A stretch of 64,000 nt of DNA from Halomicrococcus gelatinilyticus (GTDB lineage: Archaea; Halobacteriota; Halobacteria; Halobacteriales; Haladaptataceae). A program made the position numbers and the translations under genes. The notes below the pieces were generated by a model, which worked only from the letters and a program-made list of their open reading frames with translations, did no database searches and was not told where the DNA came from. The DNA is taken from contig CP100466.1 of NCBI GenBank assembly GCA_024227995.1, positions 186,001 through 250,000 of the forward strand. The letters are read 5' to 3'. Of this stretch, positions 32,677 to 41,714 are shown piece by piece. Numbering within the stretch: position 1 is the stretch's first letter; each line of letters starts with the position of its first letter.

Positions 32677-33342
32677 CTACGGGGCCAGCACCGCTCCGAC
32701 GACGGCGGCGTCGAGCGCGCGCACGTTGGCGAACACCGGACTGGCGTCGTCGATAGCGTAGCTGTCGCCGGACGGGGCGAGCACGCCGTACTCCTCGAGT
32801 CGGTCGGCGTGCATCCAGATTTCTTTCCGAGAGAGACCGCACCAGTCGTGGAGATCCGCCTGGTCGAGTCGGTCGTCGTCCGCGTAGAGGAGCGCGTCGA
32901 CCATCAGCCGGACCGCCTCCAGTCGCGCGAGGTGACGGAAGCCGGCACCGACACCGTCGACCGCCAGTTCGTCGTTCGCGTCCCTGACCGCCTCGTCGAG
33001 GCGGTCCACGCTCCGCACGACGACGCTGTCCGGATTCGGCCGGTAACGACCTTCCTCCTCGTGGAACGCGCCGATCGCCGCGAGGTCGTCGAGCGCCCGC
33101 TCGACGCGTTCCCGGTCGCGGTCGAGGGCCGCGGCGTAGCCCGCCGCGTCTCGTTCCTCGTCCTCCGCCGTCGCGGTCGCGACGAGCTGGCGGGTCGTGG
33201 CGTCGCGGGTCAGGAACAGCCACCCCGACGGGTACGATAGCCGCGCCTCGCGGACGCCCTGTTCGTCCGCGAGCGCCCACATCTCCTCTTCGTTGCGAGT
33301 CGTCCGGAGGGTCCAGTCACGCGTGTCAGCTTCGAGAGCCAT
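32677..33342 (-). CDS. unknown protein with probable winged-helix module
   Basis: A 221-residue acidic protein, no named family. Its helical C-terminus (ADLHDWCGLSRKEIWMHADRLEEYGVLAPSGDSYAI) reads like a winged-helix DNA-binding unit, and an earlier RERVERALDDLAAIGAFHEEEGRYRPN resembles a second one. It starts at ATG 33342 with a TATA box (minus strand TTTTAAAT, about 33371-33378) and a 12-bp palindrome just upstream of it. It is convergent with padR. Confidence 0.6.
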   Translation of the reverse strand: MALEADTRDWTLRTTRNEEEMWALADEQGVREARLSYPSGWLFLTRDATTRQLVATATAEDEERDAAGYAAALDRDRERVERALDDLAAIGAFHEEEGRYRPNPDSVVVRSVDRLDEAVRDANDELAVDGVGAGFRHLARLEAVRLMVDALLYADDDRLDQADLHDWCGLSRKEIWMHADRLEEYGVLAPSGDSYAIDDASPVFANVRALDAAVVGAVLAP

Positions 33343-33377
33343 CGGTTACCTTTCGTTCTCCCGTGATGGTATTTAAA

Positions 33378-33389
33378 ACTGTGCACAGT
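33378..33389. promoter_or_regulatory. 12-bp perfect palindrome upstream of the 33342 promoter
   Basis: ACTGTGCACAGT touches the TATA box of the minus-strand gene at 32677-33342 on its upstream side and begins four bases from the MFS stop region at 33393. It may be a BRE-side operator. Confidence 0.4.
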
Positions 33390-33392
33390 CCG

Positions 33393-34703
33393 TCACCGGG
33401 CCGTCCCGGCGCGCTGGTCCAGCCGAAGTCGGGCGAACGCCAGCGCGACGACCGGAAGAAGGAGGACCGCCCCGACGACGAACGGCGACCAGCGGCCGAC
33501 GACGGCGTACAGCGCCGCCATGACCGGCGGGCCGACGGTGCGCCCGAGGCTGCCCGCCCCCTGCGTGACGCCGAACGCGGTTCCCTGCGTCTCGCGTCCC
33601 GTGCTCGTGGAGACGAGCGTCGTCAGCGAGACGGTGAGCAGGCCGTTCCCGACCGACAGCAGCGGCAGCACCGCCAGCAGCGCGACGAGTTCGGGCGTGA
33701 GGAAGGCGGGGCCACCGGGCGGCGGCACCAGCGCCCGTCCGAGGACCGGTGCGAAGGGGATGGCCGCGAGCGCGACGGCGAGCAGCGTCGACCCGGCGAA
33801 CGCGAGGCGGACGTCGCCGTAGCGTCGCGAGAGGCGGCCGACGAGCACGCCCTGGACGAGCACGCCCAGCACGCCGACGTAGGTCAACAGCAGCGCCGTC
33901 TCGCTCGCCCCGTACCCGTAGGCGTCCGCCGCGAACGGGATGAACATCACCTGCACGCCCGAGAACGCCACCGACAGGAGGAGGAAGGAGGCGACGAGAC
34001 TCCGCAGGTCGGGGTCCCGTAGCGAGGCGAGCAGGCCCGCGACGGGCGACTCGCCGGTCGGTGCGTCGGACGGCGTGCCGGTCTCCTCCAGGAACGCCGC
34101 CGCGAAGCCGACGTTCAGCAGCGAGAGCGCCGCCGCCGCGAAGCTCGGCAGCGAGAACCGCGTTGCCGGGACGACACCCGGCAGCACGTCCCGAGCAGCG
34201 GAAACGACGGGGTCGCTGGCGAAGACGCCGCCGACGGCCGGCCCGAAGACGAAGCCGAGGCCGAACGCTGCGCCGACGAGGCCGAGCCCCGTCGCGCGCT
34301 CCTCGGATGGCGTCACGTCGGCGACGTACGCTTGCGCCGCCGCGATGTTGCCGCCCATCGCGCCCGCGAACATGCGGGCGACGAACAGCACGCCGACGCT
34401 CCACGCGAGGCCGAACAGCGTCCACGCGACGACGCTGCCGGCGATGGAGAGCAACAGGACCGGACGGCGGCCGCGTTCGTCCGAGAGCCTGCCCAGTACC
34501 GGCGCGAACGCGAACTGCAGCAGCGAGTACGACGCGGCGAGCAGCCCGATGTACACGTCGCTGACGCCGAAACTCCGGACGTAGAACGGCAGGATGGGGA
34601 CGATGATACCGAACCCGAGCATGTCGACGAAGACGACGGCGACGACGGTGGCCAGCGCCCGCCGCGGCGACTCGACCTCGCCCGGTACCTCGGGCACGGT
34701 CAT
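33393..34703 (-). CDS. MFS transporter, TetA/multidrug type
   Basis: A 436-residue twelve-segment carrier. N-terminal VVFVDMLGFGIIVPILPFYV and the motif GRLSDERGRRPVLLLS (MFS motif A) are of the drug:proton antiporter group. GLGFVFGPAVGG is motif C, the antiporter signature. Likely exports a hydrophobic compound. The start ATG 34703 has no clear TATA element close by. Confidence 0.85.
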   Translation of the reverse strand: MTVPEVPGEVESPRRALATVVAVVFVDMLGFGIIVPILPFYVRSFGVSDVYIGLLAASYSLLQFAFAPVLGRLSDERGRRPVLLLSIAGSVVAWTLFGLAWSVGVLFVARMFAGAMGGNIAAAQAYVADVTPSEERATGLGLVGAAFGLGFVFGPAVGGVFASDPVVSAARDVLPGVVPATRFSLPSFAAAALSLLNVGFAAAFLEETGTPSDAPTGESPVAGLLASLRDPDLRSLVASFLLLSVAFSGVQVMFIPFAADAYGYGASETALLLTYVGVLGVLVQGVLVGRLSRRYGDVRLAFAGSTLLAVALAAIPFAPVLGRALVPPPGGPAFLTPELVALLAVLPLLSVGNGLLTVSLTTLVSTSTGRETQGTAFGVTQGAGSLGRTVGPPVMAALYAVVGRWSPFVVGAVLLLPVVALAFARLRLDQRAGTAR

Positions 34704-34948
34704 CCCCGTGGCTCACCCCGCGGATGCGGCGCTGTCGTTCCAGTCGCGTCCGCCGTCCTTCCGTCCGCTCGCTCGCGCAGCACGTGCCCGTCCCTTCGCG
34801 GGCCAGTCGCATGACGGTGGTGCCCGCCGTCCTGTCGGCCCTCTCCTCCCGCTCCCGCATGGGGGCGAGCTGGCCCGACGGCGGCGGACAGTCGGAAGGA
34901 ACGGCTGGGAACGGGCGACCTTTTCACGCGTGGGCCCACTGCGCTACC

Positions 34949-35941
34949 ATGAACATGCTCGTCGACGGCGAGTGGCGCACGGACGCCTACGAGACCACCG
35001 ACGAGGAGGGGGCGTTCGACCGCCAGGAGACCGCGTTCCGGGACTGGGTCGAGGCGGACCCCGACGCCGAGTTCCCGGCCGAAGCCGGCCGGTACCACCT
35101 TTACGTCTCCTACGCCTGCCCGTGGGCGCACCGGACCCTCGTCACCCGGGCGCTGAAGGGCCTCGAGGACGCCGTCTCCGTCTCCGTCGTCGACCCGTAC
35201 CGCGAGGACGACGGCTGGGAGTTCTCGCCCGAGCGCGAGGGCTGCACCGCCGACGCCGTCGCCGGCGCGGACCACCTGCGCGAACGGTACCTCGCCGCAG
35301 ACCCCGAGTTCACCGGGCGCGTGACGGTGCCCGTGCTCTGGGACACCGAGCGCGACACTATCGTGAACAACGAGTCCGAGGAGATCATGCGGATGTTCGA
35401 CACCGCGTTCGACGAGCACGCGACCCGCGACGTCACTCTCTACCCTGAGGGGTACCGCGACGCCGTCGACGACGCCATCGACGCCATCTACGAACCCATC
35501 AACAACGGCGTCTACCGGGCGGGCTTCGCCGGCACCCAGGCCGCCTACGAGGACGCCGTGACCGAACTGTTCGACGCGCTGGACCACTGGGAGGACGTGC
35601 TCGCCGACCAGCGCTACCTCGCCGGCCCCGTGCTGACCGAGGCCGACGTCGCGATGTTCGTCACGCTCGTCCGCTTCGACGCCGTCTACCACACCCACTT
35701 CAAGTGCAACCGCCGCCGTATCGTCGACTACCCGAACCTCTGGAACTACCTGAAGGAGCTCTACCAGCTCCCGGGCGTCGCCGAGACGGTCCACATGGAC
35801 CACATCACGGAGCACTACTACCGCAGCCACGCCGACCTGAACCCGAAGCGTATCGTCGCGGTGGGGCCGGACCTGGACTTCGAGGCATCCCACGACCGCG
35901 ACCGCCTCACCGGCGGCCCGCCGGAGGCCCTTCTGGACTGA
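34949..35941 (+). CDS. glutathionyl-hydroquinone-reductase-like GST (Xi class)
   Basis: A 330-residue protein with the Xi-class catalytic motif SYACPWAHRTL (Cys nucleophile), DPYREDDGWEF, FTGRVTVPVLWD, and C-terminal helices FDALDHWEDVLADQRYLAG and DYPNLWNYLKELYQ. Such enzymes reduce glutathionyl-hydroquinones. Haloarchaea use gamma-glutamylcysteine, so the true thiol is probably that (inference). ATG 34949 has a ccttttcac TATA-like element 25-33 bases upstream; ATG 34955 is an alternative. Confidence 0.88.
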   Translation: MNMLVDGEWRTDAYETTDEEGAFDRQETAFRDWVEADPDAEFPAEAGRYHLYVSYACPWAHRTLVTRALKGLEDAVSVSVVDPYREDDGWEFSPEREGCTADAVAGADHLRERYLAADPEFTGRVTVPVLWDTERDTIVNNESEEIMRMFDTAFDEHATRDVTLYPEGYRDAVDDAIDAIYEPINNGVYRAGFAGTQAAYEDAVTELFDALDHWEDVLADQRYLAGPVLTEADVAMFVTLVRFDAVYHTHFKCNRRRIVDYPNLWNYLKELYQLPGVAETVHMDHITEHYYRSHADLNPKRIVAVGPDLDFEASHDRDRLTGGPPEALLD

Positions 35942-36018
35942 CGCCGGTCCAGCGGACGGGTGCTCCCCCGACCTCCGTCGAGCGAACATTCTTTGCGGTG
36001 AACGCACCAACTGACGGT

Positions 36019-36576
36019 ATGGTCATGAAAGAGTCCGACGAGACGATCGCGCGCGGCGAACGAGCCCCCGACTTCGAGCTCCCGGGCGTCGACGGCGAGA
36101 CGCACGCGCTGGCCGACTTCGACGACTACGACGCCGTACTGGTCGTGTTCACCTGCAACCACTGCCCGTACGCGCAGGCGAAGTTCGACCTCCTCAACGA
36201 CCTCGCGGCGGAGTACGACGACGTCGCGGTCGTCGGCGTCAACCCGAACGACGCCGAGGAGTACCCCGAGGACTCCTTCGAGACGATGGTCGAGCGCGTC
36301 GAGGACGGGACGATCCGGTACGACGCCTACCTCCGCGACGAGGACCAGTCGTTCGCGGAGGCGTACGGCGCGGTCTGTACGCCCGACCCCTTCCTGCTCC
36401 GCAACGAGGACGGCGAGTTCACCCTCGCGTACCACGGTCGACTCGACGACGCGCTCAACCCCGACGACGAACCGACGGAGTTCTACGTCCGCGACGCAAT
36501 CGACGCCGTGCTCGCGGGCGAGACGGTCGACCTGGAGTTCATGCCCTCGCGCGGTTGTTCCATCAAGTGGAAGTGA
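36019..36576 (+). CDS. thioredoxin-fold protein (AhpC/TSA-ResA-like)
   Basis: A 185-residue protein. ARGERAPDFELPGVDGETHALADF is the peroxiredoxin-type start. The active site is FTCNHCPYAQAKFD, giving C-x2-C, and the cis-Pro region is VCTPDPFLL. The C-terminus MPSRGCSIKWK has another Cys, the pattern of haloarchaeal one-domain thioredoxin-like proteins. Probably a thiol-disulfide reductase or peroxidase. TATA-like attcttt lies about 26-30 bases before ATG 36019. It follows the GST gene on the same strand. Confidence 0.85.
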   Translation: MVMKESDETIARGERAPDFELPGVDGETHALADFDDYDAVLVVFTCNHCPYAQAKFDLLNDLAAEYDDVAVVGVNPNDAEEYPEDSFETMVERVEDGTIRYDAYLRDEDQSFAEAYGAVCTPDPFLLRNEDGEFTLAYHGRLDDALNPDDEPTEFYVRDAIDAVLAGETVDLEFMPSRGCSIKWK

Positions 36577-36646
36577 ACGACGGAGGTGTAACGCAAATTT
36601 GATTTGTCGGGGCCGGGAGTCACACCTAACGGAGACGTCTCGACTC

Positions 36647-38239
36647 ATGCCCTCCACAGTCGCAGTCGCACACTACCCCGAAGGCGCGGGTCACGCGACG
36701 CGCATGCTCGCCATCGCGAACGCGCTCGAGGCCCGCGGCGTCGATGTCCGTATGGCCGGCGGCGGCGCTGGCTCGGAGTTCGTCTCGCTCAACGGGTACG
36801 ACGCGTTCGAGCCGCGCACCGTCGACTACGTCGACACCTACCAGGGCGGGTCGCTGGGGAAGGTGCTCACGCAGAGCGTCCCGGCGAGCGCCGGCCGGAC
36901 GAAAGACTACCTCGGCTGGCTACGCGAGACCGAGCCGGACGCGCTCGTCACCGACGACATGTTCGCCGCGATGGCCGCCTCCCGGACCGACGTGCCGCTG
37001 TACACCCTGAAACACGACGTCCCCGGCCTCTACCGCGACCCCATCGAGCGCTCGGGCGCGCGGTTCCACACGAAGTTCCAGCTCGCCACCTCGCGGGAGT
37101 TCTTCTACCCGGCCATCTGGCCGCGATCGGAGATCGACCCTGCCGCAGCGACCCGCGTTCCCCCCGTCGCGCTCGAAGGCGACGTCGCGGCGATCGACGC
37201 CGCGGACGTGGTCGTCGTGCCGAGCTACTTCTCCGACCTCGACCGGGTTGCCGACCACCTCCGGGACCGCGGGTACGACGTCGTCAACGTCGCGGACGAC
37301 GACTGGGACCCGGTCCCGTCGCTGCTCCCGTACATCCGCGGCGCGGACGCCGTCGTCTGCTCCGGCTACTCGACCATCATGGACGCCGCCGTCGCCGGGA
37401 CGCCGTGCATCGTCGACCCCGCGACGGACGAACAGGAGGCCGTCGCCGACTGGATCGACCGCTTCGACACAGCCGGCTTCACGGTGGCTGACGGCCCGCT
37501 CGACGTCCTCGACGCCGTCGAGTCGCCGCCCGCGTCGCCCGACTTCGAGAACGGCGCGGACACCGTCGCCGAGCGCGTCATCGACGATCTGGGCGAAGAC
37601 GCAGCCGGCGCGGCGACCCGCGAGTCCGAGCGGCCGACGGTCGCCGGTTCGACGCCCTCGTCCGTCGGCGCTGCACCCTCGGCCGCTGCCTCCTCGTCCG
37701 GGGGGTCGGCCGCCACCTCTGCCGACGGGGGGTCGCCCGCAACCGCGTCGACGCGCGGTGTGGCGTCCGATTCGCCGTCGACGACGCGGGAGTTCGCGTC
37801 TGCCGCCGCGTCGCGGCTGGTCGGGTCGGCCCGGTCGGCGGCGACGTCGACCGCCGCCGGCTCCGTGCTCGCCGGGGTCGTCGGCCACCAGGTCGCTGTC
37901 CACGGGCTCTACTGGCCCATCCAGCGGTCGCTGCCGACGTACAGCGGCGGCGTCAGCGAGCTCTTCCTGCTCGCGACCGTCGCCCTCGTCGCGCTGGCGG
38001 CGCTGAGCGCGGCGTTCGACGCCGGCGTCGTCCCGTCGGTGCTGCTCGCCAGCGGGCCGGTCGTCGGCTGGGCGGCCAACCACTGGCTGACGGCGATGCC
38101 CGTCCCCCACTACTCCATCGCGTTCCTGTTCGAGATGGCACTGCTGTACGGGGGCGTCTTCGGCGTGATCGGCTACCTGCTCGGCTCCCGACTCCGCCGG
38201 GTGACGCCGACGCGCCGGTCGACGCCGGCCGCGAAGTGA
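36647..38239 (+). CDS. MurG-like glycosyltransferase fused to a C-terminal membrane domain
   Basis: A 530-residue protein. Residues 1-~320 form a GT-B fold of the GT28/MurG type: VAVAHYPEGAGHATRMLAIA at the start (Gly-rich acceptor loop), and GADAVVCSGYSTIMDAAVAG with GTPCIVDPATDEQEAVA as the donor-binding C-lobe. A Ser/Ala/Thr-rich linker of about 110 residues follows. The last ~110 residues hold about three membrane helices (FLLATVALVALAALSAAF, VPSVLLASGPVVGWAA, FLFEMALLYGGVFGVIGYLL). Probably glycosylates a lipid or surface acceptor. The fusion is uncommon. Confidence 0.8.
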   Translation: MPSTVAVAHYPEGAGHATRMLAIANALEARGVDVRMAGGGAGSEFVSLNGYDAFEPRTVDYVDTYQGGSLGKVLTQSVPASAGRTKDYLGWLRETEPDALVTDDMFAAMAASRTDVPLYTLKHDVPGLYRDPIERSGARFHTKFQLATSREFFYPAIWPRSEIDPAAATRVPPVALEGDVAAIDAADVVVVPSYFSDLDRVADHLRDRGYDVVNVADDDWDPVPSLLPYIRGADAVVCSGYSTIMDAAVAGTPCIVDPATDEQEAVADWIDRFDTAGFTVADGPLDVLDAVESPPASPDFENGADTVAERVIDDLGEDAAGAATRESERPTVAGSTPSSVGAAPSAAASSSGGSAATSADGGSPATASTRGVASDSPSTTREFASAAASRLVGSARSAATSTAAGSVLAGVVGHQVAVHGLYWPIQRSLPTYSGGVSELFLLATVALVALAALSAAFDAGVVPSVLLASGPVVGWAANHWLTAMPVPHYSIAFLFEMALLYGGVFGVIGYLLGSRLRRVTPTRRSTPAAK

Positions 38240-38335
38240 ACGCCGCATCGTCCACGAACCTCTGCTTCCCGCGCTTTTGCCGTTCCTGCTACGAAGACGT
38301 AACCCGTATCCCGGCCGCGCCCGAACCGGTGGACA

Positions 38336-40354
38336 GTGACCGACGAGGACCACGAACACCAGGAGCCGGGGGAGCAGGCGATCGACGCCGGAGCGTCGGC
38401 CGGCGCATCGACCGACGGGGACGCGGACGCCTCGACGGACGAGGTCGACCTCTCGGCGGTCCACGACGCCGTCGAGGCGATGGGTCGCCCCGTCGTCACC
38501 GCCGAGGAACTGGCGCGGACGCTCGACTGCACCCAGGAGTGGGCGAGCGCCGCGCTGGACGACCTCGAAGAAGCGGGCGACGTCTCGCGGATGGACGTGG
38601 CTGGCGACCCGGTGGTCTGGTTCCCGACGGAGCTCGAACGGCTGGCCGACCGCGAGCGCGTCGTCGTCTTCCCCGAGCGCCGCGAGGTGATCGTCGACCA
38701 GCCGACGCAGTTCACCCGCGCGCAGCTGTCGCAGTTCGCCCACCTCGCCGACACGACGGGGTCGGGCGGCTACCGCTACGTCGTCCGCCAGGAGGACGTC
38801 TGGCAGGCGCCGTACGACGACCTCGACTCCCTGTTGCGGACGGTCCGGCAGGTGCTGCCCGAACGGTCCGAGCACCTGGAGGCGTTCGTCGCGGAGCAGT
38901 ACAAGCGCGCCCACCAGTTCACGCTGTACACCCACGAGGACGGCTACACCGTCCTGCAAGCGGCCAGCGACGAGCTGATGGGCAACGTGGCGCGCCAGAA
39001 GCTCGACGAGAGCCACCTGCGCGCACCCATCGCGGACGACGAGAGCTGGGTCGCCGAGGAGAAGGTCGCCGAGGTGAAGCGGGTTCTCTACGAGGCGGGC
39101 TACCCGGTGCAGGACGAGCGCGACCTGGAGGAAGGCGACGACCTGGACCTGGAACTGGACATGGACCTGCGCGGCTACCAGCGCGGCTGGGTCGAGGAGT
39201 TCCTCGACGTGAAGTCCGGCGTGCTCGTCGGGCCGCCGGGCAGCGGGAAGACGGTGGCCGGGATGGGCATCGTCGAGGCCGTCGGCGGCGAGACCCTGAT
39301 ACTGGTGCCGGGCCGCGAACTGGCGGGCCAGTGGCGCGAGGAACTGCTCGCGAACACCTCGCTCGCGCCCGACCAGGTCGGCGAGTACCACGGCGGCGAG
39401 AAGAACGTCCGCCCCGTCACCATCGCCACCTACCAGACCGCGGGCATGGACCGCCACCGCCAGCTGTTCGAGCAGCGCCGCTGGGGGCTCATCGTCTACG
39501 ACGAGGTCCACCACATCCCGAGCAAGGTGTTCCGCCGGAGCGCGGACCTCCAGACCCGCCACCGACTCGGCCTGTCGGCGACGCCGGTCCGCGAGGACGA
39601 CCGCGAGAAGGAGATATTCACCCTCATCGGGCCGCCCATCGGCACCGACTGGGACGCGCTGTTCGACGCGGGCTACGTCGCCGAACCCGAGGTCGAGATC
39701 CGCTACGTCCCCTGGGACGACGCGACCTACCACGACGAGTACGCCAGCGCCGAGCGCCACGAGAAGCGCCGCGTCGCGGCCTCCAACCCCGCGAAGATAG
39801 CGGAGGTGCGCTTCCTGCTGGCCGAACACCCCGAAGCGAAGGCGCTGGTCTTCGTCGAGTACATCGAGCAGGGGAAGGCCATCGCCGACGCGCTCGGGGT
39901 GCCCTTCGTCTCCGGCGAGATGCGCCACGCCGAGCGCGAGCGCCACCTCCAGTCGTTCCGCGACGACCGCCTCGACACGCTGGTCGTCTCCCGCGTCGGC
40001 GACGAGGGCATCGACCTGCCGGACGCCGAACTCGCCGTCGTCGCCTCCGGCCTCGGCGGCTCCCGTCGCCAGGGTGCCCAGCGCGCCGGTCGGACGATGC
40101 GCCCCGCCGGCCGCGCGCGGATGTACGTGCTGGCGACCCGCGGGACGCGCGAGGAGGAGTTCGCCCGCCAGCAGTTGCAGCACCTCGCCTCGAAGGGCGT
40201 CCGGGTGAACGAGACGGTCGCGGCGGACGCTTCCCGCCACGCGACGGACCGTCCGGACGCCGACGGGGCGGACGCCGACGGGGCGGACGCCGACGGGGCG
40301 GACGCAGACACGGCGAACGCCGACACGAATGACGGTGAGCGCGTCGACGACTGA
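38336..40354 (+). CDS. XPB/SSL2-like DEAH-type helicase
   Basis: A 672-residue SF2 helicase with GTG start at 38336. The N-terminus is acidic and disordered, then a winged-helix-like region (VEAMGRPVVTAEELARTLDC). The helicase core begins near residue 275: RGYQRGWVEEFL (Q-type), Walker A GPPGSGKTVAG, DEVH box LIVYDEVHHIP, SAT (GLSATPVRED), and motif VI QRAGRTMRP. The order and DEVH box are like archaeal XPB. No Bax1-like nuclease is next to it. The C-terminal tail is a tandem Asp/Ala/Gly repeat. A cgtaaccc TATA-like element lies about 31 bases upstream. Confidence 0.85.
   Translation: MTDEDHEHQEPGEQAIDAGASAGASTDGDADASTDEVDLSAVHDAVEAMGRPVVTAEELARTLDCTQEWASAALDDLEEAGDVSRMDVAGDPVVWFPTELERLADRERVVVFPERREVIVDQPTQFTRAQLSQFAHLADTTGSGGYRYVVRQEDVWQAPYDDLDSLLRTVRQVLPERSEHLEAFVAEQYKRAHQFTLYTHEDGYTVLQAASDELMGNVARQKLDESHLRAPIADDESWVAEEKVAEVKRVLYEAGYPVQDERDLEEGDDLDLELDMDLRGYQRGWVEEFLDVKSGVLVGPPGSGKTVAGMGIVEAVGGETLILVPGRELAGQWREELLANTSLAPDQVGEYHGGEKNVRPVTIATYQTAGMDRHRQLFEQRRWGLIVYDEVHHIPSKVFRRSADLQTRHRLGLSATPVREDDREKEIFTLIGPPIGTDWDALFDAGYVAEPEVEIRYVPWDDATYHDEYASAERHEKRRVAASNPAKIAEVRFLLAEHPEAKALVFVEYIEQGKAIADALGVPFVSGEMRHAERERHLQSFRDDRLDTLVVSRVGDEGIDLPDAELAVVASGLGGSRRQGAQRAGRTMRPAGRARMYVLATRGTREEEFARQQLQHLASKGVRVNETVAADASRHATDRPDADGADADGADADGADADTANADTNDGERVDD
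40256..40315 (+). repeat. 15-bp in-frame tandem repeat in the helicase tail
   Basis: Three perfect copies of GACGCCGACGGGGCG (40256-40270, 40271-40285, 40286-40300) and one degenerate copy (40301-40315) encode DADGA units. Copy number can change without shifting the frame. Confidence 0.85.
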
Positions 40355-40405
40355 CCCGGGTCGGGCGGCACGCTGATACGGCCGCCCGTTCTACCCCCGG
40401 CCATC

Positions 40406-41041
40406 GTGCCGACGACGCAACCCTTCGAACGACACACCGACCGCTACGAGGACTGGTTCGAGGCCCACGAACACGCCTACCAGTCGGAACTGGACGCCGT
40501 CGACCGCCTGCTCCCGTCGGGGACGGGCCTGGAGGTCGGCGTCGGGAGCGGGCGGTTCGCCGCGCCGCTCGGCGTCGAGTACGGCGTCGACCCCGCCGAG
40601 GCGATGCTCTCGCGGGCGCGCGACCGCGGCGTGACCGCGGTCCGCGGCGTGGCCGAGGCGCTCCCGTTCGCCGACGCGACGTTCGACAGCGCGCTGGTCG
40701 TCACGACCATCTGCTTCGTCGACGACGTGCCGGCGACGCTCCGGGAGGCCCGGCGCGTCCTGCGCCCCGGCGGCGCGCTCGTGGTCGGCTTCGTCGACGA
40801 GACGAGTCCGCTGGGACGGCGCTACGAGGAGATGAAGGCGGAGAACCCGTTCTACCGCGACGCCGTCTTCGTCTCGACCGACGACCTCGCGGCCGAACTC
40901 GACGCCGCCGGCTTCGAGGACCTCGCGTTCGCCCAGACCGTCTTCGAGTTCCCGGGCGAGATGGACGCGCCTGGCCCCGTCGAGGACGGGTACGGCGAGG
41001 GGTCGTTCGTCGTCGTCCGCGCGCGCCGACCGGCGGCGTGA
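40406..41041 (+). CDS. class I SAM-dependent methyltransferase
   Basis: A 211-residue methyltransferase starting with GTG (VPTTQPFERHTDRYEDWFEAH). SAM motif I is LEVGVGSGRFAAPLG, followed by GVDPAEAML, GVAEALPFADATFDSALVVTTICFV and LREARRVLRPGGALVVGF. It belongs to the UbiE/Methyltransf_11 type; acceptor unknown. TATA-like tgatacgg lies about 28 bases before the GTG. Confidence 0.85.
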   Translation: MPTTQPFERHTDRYEDWFEAHEHAYQSELDAVDRLLPSGTGLEVGVGSGRFAAPLGVEYGVDPAEAMLSRARDRGVTAVRGVAEALPFADATFDSALVVTTICFVDDVPATLREARRVLRPGGALVVGFVDETSPLGRRYEEMKAENPFYRDAVFVSTDDLAAELDAAGFEDLAFAQTVFEFPGEMDAPGPVEDGYGEGSFVVVRARRPAA

Positions 41042-41090
41042 GCGGTACTGCGTCGGAAGAACGTAGCGGCCGGTCTGGAACTGGGCGCGC

Positions 41091-41621
41091 TCAGACCAGC
41101 GTCGACGGCCGACTCGAGAGGTAGTCGAACACCGAGCCGAGCGAGAACCCGTAGGCGAGGTGACCGAGCAGCGTCATCACGAGGTAGACGACGAGCACGG
41201 CGCCGGTGTACCCCTCGTAGAACGCGGGTGCGAAGCCGGTCCAGAGGACGAACCCGTACGGCAGGCCCTTGATGGCGAACTCCTCGCCGGGGAGGTACGA
41301 CCCGATGGACGCGAACAGCAGCGGCCAGGTCACCATCCCGCCGAGCAGGAAGATGACGTACCCGACGGCGGCGGCGTCCCACGGCAGCACCGCGCCGGCA
41401 CCGGTGAGTTCGGCGAGGTCCGAGAACGACGCGAACTCGAAGCCCCCGAGCGTCGCCGCGACGAGTAGCACGGCCGTCATCACCGCCGTGCCGACGAGGC
41501 CGCCGACCGCACCGATGAGTCCGTCGGTGACGATGCCGACGAGGTTGTCGAAGTCCGGTTCCGCCACCTCGTCGGCCTCTATCTCCATCTCGACGGACCC
41601 CTGTGTTTCACTATCGTCCAT
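41091..41621 (-). CDS. multi-pass membrane protein (DUF6789-like)
   Basis: A 176-residue protein with an acidic N-terminus (~30 residues) and four or five membrane segments (GGLVGTAVMTAVLLVAATLG, GYVIFLLGGMVTWPLLFASI, YTGAVLVVYLVMTLLGHLAYGF). Similar in layout to haloarchaeal membrane families with a conserved GHLAYG-type end. TATA-like gcttttacc (minus strand, about 41645-41653) lies about 27 bases before ATG 41621. Function unknown. Confidence 0.72.
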   Translation of the reverse strand: MDDSETQGSVEMEIEADEVAEPDFDNLVGIVTDGLIGAVGGLVGTAVMTAVLLVAATLGGFEFASFSDLAELTGAGAVLPWDAAAVGYVIFLLGGMVTWPLLFASIGSYLPGEEFAIKGLPYGFVLWTGFAPAFYEGYTGAVLVVYLVMTLLGHLAYGFSLGSVFDYLSSRPSTLV

Positions 41622-41714
41622 GTTAGATGGTAACGGCTCCCGTGGGTAAAAGCGTTCACCCCAACGTCTCTGTAGCGGTTCGAGAGGCGGTGAAGCGGTA
41701 ATCGACGGCCAGCG

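Noticed and set aside
40256..40315. CRISPR-like or mobile repeat
   Set aside because: It is an in-frame amino-acid repeat inside the helicase gene.
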